From the NCBI RefSeq assembly GCF_002812705.1, contig NZ_CP025030.1:1302001-1366000 (forward strand): a stretch of DNA of 64,000 bases, given 5' to 3'. The stretch's first letter is position 1. Each line of letters starts with the position of its first letter. The translations under genes were made by a program, and so were the position numbers. This DNA is from Achromobacter spanius. GTDB taxonomy: Bacteria > Pseudomonadota > Gammaproteobacteria > Burkholderiales > Burkholderiaceae_B. Positions 17,401 through 25,463 of the stretch are shown here, in pieces. Below the pieces are notes generated by a model. It did not search any database, was not told the origin of the DNA, and saw only the letters and a program-made list of their open reading frames with translations.

Positions 17401-18195
17401 TCATTTCTGCCCCACCAGCACGCGGTCCAGGCCATACACGCGGTCCAGCAGCAGCATGGTGACGGCAGTCAGCACGATGACCAGCGCGGACACCGCCGCC
17501 ATCATCGGGTCGATGGATTCGGTGGCGTACATGTACATGCGCACGGGCAGGGTGATGGTGGACGGCGCAGTGATGAACACCGACATCGTCAGCTCATCGA
17601 AGCTGTTGATGAAGGCCAGCAGCCAGCCCCCCGACACGCCGGGAATGATGAGCGGCAAGGTCATCTGGAAGAACACCGTGGCGCGGCTGGCGCCCAACGA
17701 TAGGGCGGCGTGTTCAATCGAGCGGTCAAAGCCGACCAGCGCGCCGATCACCAGCCGCATCACATACGGCGTGATGACGACGACGTGCGCGGCCACCAGC
17801 CACGGAAAGCTGCCCGCCATGCCCATCAGCGCGAAGAAGCGCAGCAGCGCCACTCCCAGCACCAGGTGCGGAATCATCAGCGGCGACAGGAACAAGCCGT
17901 TCAACACATCGCGCCCCGGAAAGCGGTAGCGCGTGATGGCGATGGCGGCGGGCACGGCCAGGCAGACGGCAATGGTGGCTGACAGGAAGGCCAGCCACAG
18001 GCTGTTCTGGAATGCCTGCATGAAGTTGGGATGCTCGAACACGGCGCGGAACCAGCGCAGCGAAAAGCTGGTGGTGGGCACCGTCAGGGTGGTGTCCGGC
18101 GTGAACGCCACCAGGCACACGATGGCGAGAGGGGCCAGCACGAACACCACCACCAGGAAGTTGAACGCCAGCGCGAAGGGGCCATTTTTCTGCAT
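17401..18195 (-). CDS. ABC transporter permease, PotC type
   Basis: 264 aa, about six membrane helices, starting MQKNGPFALAFNFLVVVFV. EAA loop IEHAALSLGASRATVFFQMT then LPLIIPGV near residues 160-187. It is the second membrane subunit of the importer, related to but clearly different from the permease at 304-1104. Seventeen bases follow the partner permease. Unlike the first cluster, the genes downstream encode enzymes and only then the binding protein. Confidence 0.9.
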   Translation of the reverse strand: MQKNGPFALAFNFLVVVFVLAPLAIVCLVAFTPDTTLTVPTTSFSLRWFRAVFEHPNFMQAFQNSLWLAFLSATIAVCLAVPAAIAITRYRFPGRDVLNGLFLSPLMIPHLVLGVALLRFFALMGMAGSFPWLVAAHVVVITPYVMRLVIGALVGFDRSIEHAALSLGASRATVFFQMTLPLIIPGVSGGWLLAFINSFDELTMSVFITAPSTITLPVRMYMYATESIDPMMAAVSALVIVLTAVTMLLLDRVYGLDRVLVGQK

Positions 18196-18212
18196 GTTGG
18201 TTCCTTGGCGCC

Positions 18213-19094
18213 TTAGCCCAGGCTGCGGCGGTAAGAGCGTTCAACGACGCGGTTGTAGGCCATCATGATCACGACGTTGACCACCAGCAGAATGATGGCA
18301 ATAGCCGCGCCCAGCGGCCAGTTCAGCTCGGTCAGGAATTCGTCGTACACCACGGTGGCCACCATCTTCAGGCGGCGTCCGCCCAGCAAGGCAGGAATGG
18401 CGAATGAGCTTGCCGACAGGCCGAACACGATCAGGCTGCCCGACAGAATGCCCGGCATGGCCTGCGGCAGCACAATGCGTGTCAGCGTCTGAAAGCGCGA
18501 GGCGTTCAGCGATAGCGCGGCATGCTCGACGGTGGGGTCCAGTTTTTGCAGCGAGGTCCACACGGGGATCACCATGAAGGGCAGCATCACGTGCACCAGG
18601 CCGATGATGACGGCGGTGGGCGTGTACAGCAGCGGCCCCAGCCCCAAGGCGTCGGCGGCACGGCCCACGACACCGTGGGGGCCCAGCAGCATGCTCCAGC
18701 CAAAGGCGCGCACCACCAGCGAGATCAATAGCGGCGACAGCACGACCAAGAGGAAGATGGAGCGCCAGGGCTTGCCCATGCGCGACAGGATGTAGGCCTC
18801 GGGTGCGCCGATCAGCACGCAGATCAGCGTGGTCACGCCGGCGATCCAGAAGGTGCGCCAGAAAATCTCAATGAAGTAGCTGTCGGTCACCACCGCCAGA
18901 TAATGTTCAAACGTATGGCCCGGCAGGATGCCCGCGCTGTAGTCGAACGGACGGAAGGACAGCACCAGGGTCAGCCCCAGCGGCGTCAGCACCAAGGTCA
19001 GGAAGACGATGGTCAGCGGGATGGAACCCAGGATGGCAAGCAGGCCGTCGTTGCGGGGCTTGGGGCCGGCCGCGGCGTGAGTCAGCGTTGCCAT
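18213..19094 (-). CDS. ABC transporter permease, PotB type
   Basis: 293 aa from the ATG at 19094, two bases before the ATPase stop region; the frame upstream runs through the ATPase gene and is a shadow. Hydrophobic helices begin at ILGSIPLTIVFLTLVL; EAA loop VEHAALSLNASRFQTLTR then LPQAMPGI. It pairs with the PotC-type permease that follows. Confidence 0.9.
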   Translation of the reverse strand: MATLTHAAAGPKPRNDGLLAILGSIPLTIVFLTLVLTPLGLTLVLSFRPFDYSAGILPGHTFEHYLAVVTDSYFIEIFWRTFWIAGVTTLICVLIGAPEAYILSRMGKPWRSIFLLVVLSPLLISLVVRAFGWSMLLGPHGVVGRAADALGLGPLLYTPTAVIIGLVHVMLPFMVIPVWTSLQKLDPTVEHAALSLNASRFQTLTRIVLPQAMPGILSGSLIVFGLSASSFAIPALLGGRRLKMVATVVYDEFLTELNWPLGAAIAIILLVVNVVIMMAYNRVVERSYRRSLG

Positions 19095-19095
19095 G

Positions 19096-20184
19096 TCAGG
19101 CGGCCTCTTGCACGGCCGGGGCGGCCGGGGCGGCCGGGGCGCGCAAGACGCGCAACACGCCCTCGGCCCAGTCCAGCCCGATGGCCTCGCCATCGTCATG
19201 CGGGCGGCGGCCGTCGTTGGGCGTGAGGACGGTCAGCGTGCCCACCGGCGAATCCAGGTCGTACATCCATTGGCTGCCCAGGAAGTAGCGCGTGCTGACC
19301 ACACAGGCCAGCTTGCCCTGGCCCGGGGGCACCGGCACCAGTTTTTCCGGGCGCAGCGACAACTGCACGTTGTCGCCGTGGCGCAAGCCTTCGCCGTCGA
19401 CCAGGACGCGCAGCGCGCCGGTCTCGATTTCGGCCTGCTCGCCGCAGCGGGTGACGCGGCCGGGCAGCAGGTTGGTCTTGCCCACAAAGCGCGAAATGAA
19501 TTCGCTTTGCGGATGTTCGTACATGCGAAAGGGTGCGTCGACCTGCGTGGCGCGGCCGTCCTGCATGACCACCACGCGATCGCTGATGGACAAGGCTTCG
19601 GCCTGGTCATGCGTGACCATGACGGTGGTCGTGCCGATCTTCTTCTGGATGCCGCGCAGTTCAAACTGCATGTCTTCGCGCAGCTTGGCGTCCAGGTTGG
19701 ACAGGGGCTCGTCCAGCAGCAGCACGGGCGGGCGGATGACCAGCGCGCGGGCCAGCGCCACGCGTTGCCGCTGGCCGCCGGAAAGCTCACGCGGGTAACG
19801 GTCGGCATGCTTGTCCAGCTTCACCAGCGCCAGCGCTTCGCGCACGCGCTCCTGGCGTTCGGCACGTTCGACCTTGCGCATCTTCAAGCCGAAGGCCACG
19901 TTGTCGGTCACGGTCAGGTGCGGGAACAGCGCATAGCTTTGGAACACGATGCCCAGCCCGCGCGTGTTGGGCTTGGCGTGGGTGATGTCGCGCCCATCAA
20001 GCGTGATGACGCCCTGCGTCACGTCCGCGAAGCCGGCAATCATCTGCAAGGTGGTGGTCTTGCCGCAGCCCGACGGCCCCAGCAGCGAGACGAATTCCCC
20101 TTTTTCAACGGTCAGGTTCAGATCGGAAACGACGCGCAGGTCGCCGTAGTTCTTCGAGACGTTGTCCAGCCGCAGAAATGACAT
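19096..20184 (-). CDS. ABC transporter ATP-binding protein, PotA type
   Basis: 362 aa from the ATG at 20184 (MSFLRLDNVSKNYGD); the open frame further upstream crosses the AT-rich promoter region and is not coding. Walker A GPSGCGKTT at 36-44, signature LSGGQRQR, Walker B LLLDEP and a C-terminal TOBE region. The C-terminus is an Ala-Pro run (APAAPAAPAVQEAA). First gene of the eight-gene leftward operon; the divergent IclR gene across a 211-bp gap is its likely regulator. Confidence 0.93.
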   Translation of the reverse strand: MSFLRLDNVSKNYGDLRVVSDLNLTVEKGEFVSLLGPSGCGKTTTLQMIAGFADVTQGVITLDGRDITHAKPNTRGLGIVFQSYALFPHLTVTDNVAFGLKMRKVERAERQERVREALALVKLDKHADRYPRELSGGQRQRVALARALVIRPPVLLLDEPLSNLDAKLREDMQFELRGIQKKIGTTTVMVTHDQAEALSISDRVVVMQDGRATQVDAPFRMYEHPQSEFISRFVGKTNLLPGRVTRCGEQAEIETGALRVLVDGEGLRHGDNVQLSLRPEKLVPVPPGQGKLACVVSTRYFLGSQWMYDLDSPVGTLTVLTPNDGRRPHDDGEAIGLDWAEGVLRVLRAPAAPAAPAVQEAA

Positions 20185-20395
20185 TTTCCAAACCCCGTCG
20201 CCCGGTGCGGGCGTTGTGCCGCCCGTTGATCCGGTTTCCCGGTGCGGCGGCTTATTGATGGGGCAGTCTAGGATTCGCGAAAAGGCAGGGTCAATTAGGG
20301 TTTTCCGAAGAATCGAATTTTTTATTGGTACTTTCCAGTAGACTGAATTTATTGATAAAAATACGGTTAGATATTTTGTTAAGCGGAATTCAATA

Positions 20396-21238
20396 ATGAA
20401 GAAATCAGAGACAGCGGACGATTCTGGCGGCCAGGGCGTGTTGCAGCGGGCGTTTGCCGTGCTGCGCGTGCTGGCCGATGCCAAGGGGGAAAAGCTGCGC
20501 CTGACCGACATCGCGGCGCGTACCGGGCAGGCGCAGGCCACGGTGCACCGCGTGCTTCAGGGTTTGATGCAGGAAGGCGTGGTGGAGCAGCCCGCGCAAA
20601 GCAAGGGGTATCAGTTGAGCGTGGCGTTCTTTGCACTAGCGGCGGCGGCAGGCACGCACCAGTCCAGCCTGCGTTCGCTGTACCGTCCCGCCATGCTGCG
20701 CCTGTCGGGCATGTTGAACGACACCATCTTTCTGCTGGTGCGCAGCGGCTTTGACGCGGTCTGCGTGGACCGCGTGGATGGCGCGTTCCCGGTGCGTTCG
20801 CATACCGGCGATATCGGCGGGCGCGTGCCGCTGGGCATGGGTCAGGGCGGTCTGGTGCTGCTGGCCAGCCTGCCGGAAGCCGAACGCGAAGAAGTCATCC
20901 GCTTCAACATTCCGCGCTTGCACCATCTGGGGTTTGTGGACGAAATTTCGATGCGGGTGCGCATCAAGGAATGCCTGGAACGGCGCTACGCGCGCAGCCA
21001 GGGGCAGGGCGTTTTCCCGAACATCGCGGGGCTGGCGGTGCCGGTCTACGACCCCAACGGCGTCACGGTGGCAGCGCTAAGCGTGGCTGCCCCCATTGAA
21101 CGCATCGACGACGAACGCCTGCCGCTGATCGTTGAAATGCTGCGCCGCGAAGCCGACGCGGTAGGCGCGCAGATCAACCCCTTCGACCCGGCGTTGCGCC
21201 GCCCCAGCCAGTACCTGGGCGCAGGTAACGGCGGTTGA
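20396..21238 (+). CDS. IclR-family transcriptional regulator
   Basis: 280 aa. The N-terminal winged helix contains LRLTDIAARTGQAQATVHRV (residues about 34-53), and the C-terminal effector domain runs from about residue 90 (RPAMLRLSGMLNDTIFLLVR) to the end. The 211-bp AT-rich upstream region separates it from the divergent importer/dehydrogenase operon, the obvious target. The last codons and the stop lie inside the first unit of a short tandem repeat. Confidence 0.92.
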   Translation: MKKSETADDSGGQGVLQRAFAVLRVLADAKGEKLRLTDIAARTGQAQATVHRVLQGLMQEGVVEQPAQSKGYQLSVAFFALAAAAGTHQSSLRSLYRPAMLRLSGMLNDTIFLLVRSGFDAVCVDRVDGAFPVRSHTGDIGGRVPLGMGQGGLVLLASLPEAEREEVIRFNIPRLHHLGFVDEISMRVRIKECLERRYARSQGQGVFPNIAGLAVPVYDPNGVTVAALSVAAPIERIDDERLPLIVEMLRREADAVGAQINPFDPALRRPSQYLGAGNGG

Positions 21239-21319
21239 TGGCGGGGGGTGGGCGTCGGTAGCGGCGGATGATGTCGGCGTGGACGTCAGTAACGGCGGTT
21301 GACGTCGGGGTGGGGCGCT
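21224..21319 (+). repeat. Three imperfect tandem units of 31-33 bp spanning the iclR-family stop codon
   Basis: Units begin GGTAACGGCGGTTGATGGCG (21224), GGTAGCGGCGGATGATGTCG (21257) and AGTAACGGCGGTTGACGTCG (21288). The first contains the stop codon of the regulator, so the array extends from coding into non-coding DNA. Probably slippage-generated. Confidence 0.6.
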
Positions 21320-21323
21320 GGCG

Positions 21324-21390
21324 GTAGGATGGGTGCAGCGCGCGATGCCATACCCAAGAACGACGCCGCCGATCGCGCGAAACCCATCAA
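21324..21390 (+). repeat. Dispersed 66-bp repeat, copy B
   Basis: Begins GTAGGATGGGTGCAGCGCG and ends CGCGCGAAACCCATCA; same orientation as copy A, with a different centre. Confidence 0.65.
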
Positions 21391-21437
21391 GCAACGCCGG
21401 AACCCGAAATAACCCAGCCACATCTTGGCGGTGGTTC

Positions 21438-21503
21438 GATGGGTTGCGCGCGTTCGTCACAGGCGTCCTTGCCGCGAATCCTGCGCGCTTCACCCATCCT
21501 ACG
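21438..21503 (-). repeat. Dispersed 66-bp repeat, copy C
   Basis: Reverse orientation: begins GATGGGTTGCGCGCG and ends GCGCTTCACCCATCCTACG. It lies between copies B and D, so the three form a back-to-back cluster in a 369-bp gap (21239-21607) that has no gene. Confidence 0.65.
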
Positions 21504-21510
21504 AGTGGCC

Positions 21511-21574
21511 GTAGGCTGGGTGTCGCGCGCGACGCGGTCGCAAAGGACCACGCCGCCGATCGCGCGAACCCATC
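21511..21574 (+). repeat. Dispersed 66-bp repeat, copy D
   Basis: Begins GTAGGCTGGGTGTCGCGCG and ends CGCGCGAACCCATCA. It shares the inner stretch ACGCCGCCGATCGCGCGAA with copy B, so B and D are closest relatives. Confidence 0.6.
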
Positions 21575-21607
21575 AAGCAGCCCCCGCCCCAAAACCCCCC
21601 AACAACA

Positions 21608-22771
21608 TCACGTCGGATACGTGCCCGGCAGCAGAATACTGCGATCGCCCACCTCGATATTGCGGCGGCCGCACAGCGCCATCGTCGTATCCATTTCCTT
21701 GTACAGCAGCTCCAGCACGCGGGTGACGCCCGCCTGGCCATACGCGCCCAGGCCGTACAGGAAGGCACGGCCGATCATCGTGCCGCGCGCGCCCAGCGAC
21801 ACCGCCTTCAGGATGTCCTGGCCGGAACGGATGCCGCCGTCCATCCAGACTTCAATCTTCGAACCCACCGCATCCGCAATCGCCGGCAGCGCGGCGATCG
21901 ACGACATGGCGCCGTCCAGTTGGCGCCCGCCGTGGTTGCTGACGATCAACGCGTCGGCGCCGCTGTTGGCGGCCAGTTGCGCGTCTTCCACATCCAGGAT
22001 GCCCTTGATGATGAGCTTGCCGCCCCAGCGCTGCTTGATCCATTCCACGTCGTCCCAGCTCAGGCGCGGGTCGAATTGTTCGGCCGTCCAGGCCGACAGC
22101 GACGACAGGTCGCTGACGCCCTTGGCGTGCCCGACGATGTTGCCGAAGGTACGGCGCTTGGTGCCCAGCATGCCCATGCACCAGCGCGGCTTGGTCGCCA
22201 GGTTGATCAGGTTGCGCAGCGTGGGCTTGGGCGGCGTCGACAGACCGTTCTTGATGTCTTTGTGGCGCTGGCCCAGGATCTGCAAGTCCAGCGTCAGCAC
22301 CAGCGCGGTGCAGCCGGCGGCCTTGGCGCGGTCGATCAGGTTGGCCACGAACTCGCGGTCGCGCATCACGTAGAGCTGGAACCAGAACGGCTTCCTGGTG
22401 GCTTCGGCCACGTCTTCCAACGAGCAGATGCTCATTGTGGACAAGGTGAACGGCACGCCGAAATCCGCCGCGGCCTTGGCCGCCAGGATCTCGCCATCGG
22501 CATGCTGCATGCCGGTCAGGCCGGTGGGCGAAATCGCCAGCGGCATCACCACGTCATGGCCCACCATCGTGGTGCGCAGCGACCGGCCTTCCATGTTCAC
22601 CGCCACGCGCTGGCGCAGCTTGATCTTGTGGAAATCGCTTTCATTGGCGCGGTAGGTGCCTTCGGTCCAGGCGCCGGAATCGGCGTAGTCGTAGAACATG
22701 CGCGGCACGCGCTTTTGCGCGACGACTCGCAGATCTTCGATGCAGGTGATCGTAGAAAGGTTAGCGGTCAT
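21608..22771 (-). CDS. lldD: FMN-dependent alpha-hydroxy-acid dehydrogenase (L-lactate dehydrogenase-like)
   Basis: 387 aa from the ATG at 22771 (MTANLSTITCIEDLRVVAQK); the open frame continues upstream but without family similarity. FMN/catalytic signature SNHGGRQLDGAMSSIAALP, with the active-site His, and GGIRSGQDILKA are intact, as is FYDYADSGAW near the N-terminus. The family oxidises L-lactate, glycolate or mandelate to the 2-oxo acid at the inner membrane, passing electrons to quinone. It stands alone, so lactate as substrate is the family default, not proven. Confidence 0.87.
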   Translation of the reverse strand: MTANLSTITCIEDLRVVAQKRVPRMFYDYADSGAWTEGTYRANESDFHKIKLRQRVAVNMEGRSLRTTMVGHDVVMPLAISPTGLTGMQHADGEILAAKAAADFGVPFTLSTMSICSLEDVAEATRKPFWFQLYVMRDREFVANLIDRAKAAGCTALVLTLDLQILGQRHKDIKNGLSTPPKPTLRNLINLATKPRWCMGMLGTKRRTFGNIVGHAKGVSDLSSLSAWTAEQFDPRLSWDDVEWIKQRWGGKLIIKGILDVEDAQLAANSGADALIVSNHGGRQLDGAMSSIAALPAIADAVGSKIEVWMDGGIRSGQDILKAVSLGARGTMIGRAFLYGLGAYGQAGVTRVLELLYKEMDTTMALCGRRNIEVGDRSILLPGTYPT

Positions 22772-22900
22772 GAGAGGTCTGAGGAGTGAGAGAGGGGCGC
22801 CAGCTAGTTTTGTATTCTTGGAATCTGGAGCCGCCGGCTGCGGGCGGCTGCGCCGCAACGCTTGGGCGACAGGCCCTGCGGCGCCGCCCAGTATACGCGC

Positions 22901-22931
22901 CGAGGCCGGCAAGCGTCGCTTGCCGGCCTCG
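22901..22931. terminator. Perfect 31-bp palindrome between phyH-like gene and lldD
   Basis: CGAGGCCGGCAAGCG and its exact complement are separated by one base. A strong stem-loop on either strand, but without a T tract, 44 bp after the PhyH-family stop on the minus strand. Terminator or message-stabilising hairpin. Confidence 0.45.
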
Positions 22932-22975
22932 TTCGCCCCCCCTCTGACTGGGGCTCTACGGCCCCGTCGCCCGAG

Positions 22976-23872
22976 CTATCGCGGCCAGACCTTGCTGACC
23001 GCGCGTATGGTTGCCCACGCCACCCAACGCGGGCTGGTCAGCCGCGCGCCAGGCAAGCGGCGCATCACATCCACGGCCAGCCCGCCGCGCTTGTGCCACT
23101 GCTTCTTGCGCGTCTGGCTATCGGTCCAGCGGCCTTCCAGCCACGGAAATTCGCGGCGCCCCGGCTTGTAGACCGGCGGCGTGTTGTAGATCAGGATGTA
23201 CGCCAGCCGCGGTGACGGCGACGTGTTCGGCCCGGTGAAGTGCAGCGTGCGGGCGTCGTGGACGGTGATGCCGCCCGGATCCAGCGGTTCGGCCACCGCC
23301 TGGTCGCGCCGGAAGTCGCCGCAGCATTCCAGCGGATGCAGGCTCTTGTCGCCGCCGGGTGAACGATGCTCCAGCACGTCCCATTTGTTGGACCCGGGGA
23401 TGAACTGCATGCAGCCGTTTTCCACGGTGGCGGGTTGCAGCGCCAGCCAGATGCTCAGCTCGTTGTAGACGAAGTCGGGCGAGCGGAACGCCTCGTCCTG
23501 GTGCCACGGCGTTTCCGGGCCGAACGGGCCAGGCTTGAGCAGTGCGTGCTCGCCATAAAGCGCCGCCTCTTCGCCCAGCAATTGCCGCGCCAGGTCCAGC
23601 GTACGCTCGTGGTAAGTCGTCTTCAGCAGACCGGGGGCATAATGACGCGGATCGTGCAGGCTTGGAAACTTCGCGGGCTTGGACGGGTCGTCGCGGCTGA
23701 CGAAGTCATACTGCGCACCCTCGTTGTATCCCGTTTTATTCGCGAACAAGTCCAGCAGGGTGCGGCGGATGTAGCCCACCTCATCCTGCGGGCACATGTC
23801 CTTCAGGGCCAGGTAGCCCTGATCCCTGTAGCGCGCTGTCTCAGCTTCCGACAACAAACTGGTCTCTTCCAT
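22976..23872 (-). CDS. Phytanoyl-CoA dioxygenase (PhyH) family protein
   Basis: 298 aa. Fe(II)/2-oxoglutarate dioxygenase fold: the His-x-Asp pair is in TPWHQDEAF (residues about 121-129) and the distal His lies in ARTLHFTGPNTSP, followed by the 2-oxoglutarate-binding Arg of RLAYILIYN. Members hydroxylate small molecules in the cytoplasm; bacterial ones act on ectoine, halogenated or amino-acid-derived compounds. No biosynthetic partner is adjacent, so the substrate is unknown. Divergent from the acylphosphatase gene. Confidence 0.87.
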   Translation of the reverse strand: MEETSLLSEAETARYRDQGYLALKDMCPQDEVGYIRRTLLDLFANKTGYNEGAQYDFVSRDDPSKPAKFPSLHDPRHYAPGLLKTTYHERTLDLARQLLGEEAALYGEHALLKPGPFGPETPWHQDEAFRSPDFVYNELSIWLALQPATVENGCMQFIPGSNKWDVLEHRSPGGDKSLHPLECCGDFRRDQAVAEPLDPGGITVHDARTLHFTGPNTSPSPRLAYILIYNTPPVYKPGRREFPWLEGRWTDSQTRKKQWHKRGGLAVDVMRRLPGARLTSPRWVAWATIRAVSKVWPR

Positions 23873-24031
23873 AATGGCTTCTCCAAGCTCTAGTAGCGGG
23901 TGTTCCCGTTGGCACGTTTTGACATGAGCACTAACGTATCGCTTCGATGCCCACCGGGCCTATAGACCATCCGCTGTAGCCTTATCCGCCTACTCATCCC
24001 ATTGGCGGCGCATCATCCGAAGGAAAAATCC

Positions 24032-24328
24032 ATGCACGACCCTAGAACCGACTCCCCTATCGAAACCGTCCTCGTGTCCGTCAGCGGCACGGTGCAAGGC
24101 GTGGGGTATCGCCACGCCACCGTGCGGCGCGCCCACATGCTGGGTGTGACGGGCTGGGTGCAGAACCTGCTGGACGGCACGGTCGAAGCCCTGGTGCAGG
24201 GCACGCCCGACCAGGTGGATCACATGCTTGAGTGGTTGCGGCGCGGCCCGCCGGGCGCGTCCGTACAGGAAATCACGACGCGCCGGGAATACACCGACAA
24301 GCGTTACATCCGCTTCGAACAGGTGTAG
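24032..24328 (+). CDS. acyP: Acylphosphatase
   Basis: 98 aa from the ATG at 24032, preceded by GAAGGAAA. The family signature is complete: GTVQGVGYRHATVRRA with catalytic Arg27 and GWVQNLLDGTVEA with catalytic Asn45. Hydrolyses carboxyl-phosphate bonds such as acetyl phosphate in the cytoplasm. Monocistronic in appearance, between a divergent dioxygenase and a convergent EamA exporter. Confidence 0.94.
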   Translation: MHDPRTDSPIETVLVSVSGTVQGVGYRHATVRRAHMLGVTGWVQNLLDGTVEALVQGTPDQVDHMLEWLRRGPPGASVQEITTRREYTDKRYIRFEQV

Positions 24329-24457
24329 GCAGGGAGTAGACGGGGAGTCCGCGGTTCAGCGCCCTCGGCGTTAAGCCGTAGTCCGGTCGGCCGAGGAGTT
24401 GAGGCCGGGCGGAGACGGTGGCTGCGACGAGCTTGGTAACGCGGTTCAACGAGCAAA

Positions 24458-25363
24458 TCAGCGGCTGCGCAGCCAGCGCCCGCCGACCTGATTGATGATC
24501 AGGCCCGCCAACACGCCGGCCGCGCCCAGCCACTGCAAGGGCTGCAACTGTTCGCCAAACGCCATGGACGCCGCCCACAGGCCCACCACCGGCACCAGCA
24601 GCGAGAACGGCGCGATCTTGGCCGCCGGGTGGCGCGTCAGCAAGCCTGTCCACAGCGTGTACGCCACCAGCGTCGCCAGCACCGCCAGGTACAGCACCGA
24701 CAGCGCCTCGCCCCAGCCGATGCCGGTGATCATGCCCACCACGGGCTCCCAGCCATCGATCAGCACGGCCAGCAGCAGGAACGGCAGCACCGGCGCGGCG
24801 CTGCTCCAGGCAATGAAGGCAAAGGGGTCGTAGCCGGGCGCCTTGCGGCTGGCACGCCGCACGATCATGTTGGACGCTGCCCACATGAACGCAGCGCCCA
24901 GGGTCAGCCCAAAGCCCAGCATGGTCATCTGGCCCGGCCCTTCGCCCCGGCCGCCCGCAATCACCGCCAACCCCAGCGCGGCCACGCCCAGGCCGATCCA
25001 GTGATGCCGCCGAGCGCGTTCGCCCAACACAGGCGCCGCCAGCAGCAAGGTAAAGAATGCCTGGGTCTGGATAACCAACGAAGCCATGCCGGCCGGCATG
25101 CCGAATTTCAGCGCGGTGAACAGCAGGCCGAATTGGCCCAGCCCCTGCACCAGCCCGTAGGCCGCGATCCACTGCCACGGCAGTTGCGGCCGGCGCACGA
25201 AAAGAATCAGGGGAAAGGCAGCCAGCGCGAATCGCAACGCGCCCAGCATCATGGGGGACAGGCCCCGCATGCCGACCTTCATGACTACAAAATTAAGACC
25301 CCATATGACCACAACCGCCAGCGCGCAGAAATAGTCTTTTCGGGTGAGGTGAGTCGTGGACAT
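24458..25363 (-). CDS. EamA/DMT-family inner-membrane exporter
   Basis: 301 aa with ten predicted hydrophobic segments in two EamA repeats (first from ALAVVVIWGLNFVVMKVG, second from TLGAAFMWAASNMIVRRA). YdcZ/RhaT superfamily; members such as E. coli EamA export cysteine and O-acetylserine, others amino acids or metabolites. No co-transcribed gene; it follows the threonine aldolase gene by 100 bp on the same strand. Substrate cannot be assigned. Confidence 0.88.
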   Translation of the reverse strand: MSTTHLTRKDYFCALAVVVIWGLNFVVMKVGMRGLSPMMLGALRFALAAFPLILFVRRPQLPWQWIAAYGLVQGLGQFGLLFTALKFGMPAGMASLVIQTQAFFTLLLAAPVLGERARRHHWIGLGVAALGLAVIAGGRGEGPGQMTMLGFGLTLGAAFMWAASNMIVRRASRKAPGYDPFAFIAWSSAAPVLPFLLLAVLIDGWEPVVGMITGIGWGEALSVLYLAVLATLVAYTLWTGLLTRHPAAKIAPFSLLVPVVGLWAASMAFGEQLQPLQWLGAAGVLAGLIINQVGGRWLRSR

Positions 25364-25463
25364 GCGGCATTATCGCACCGCCGGAACCTGCCGGCAGCGT
25401 CGATGAACACGGGGTTTCAGGGCCAGTTTTCAGCGCTGGCTTTCAGTGATTTTTCAGTGACTT

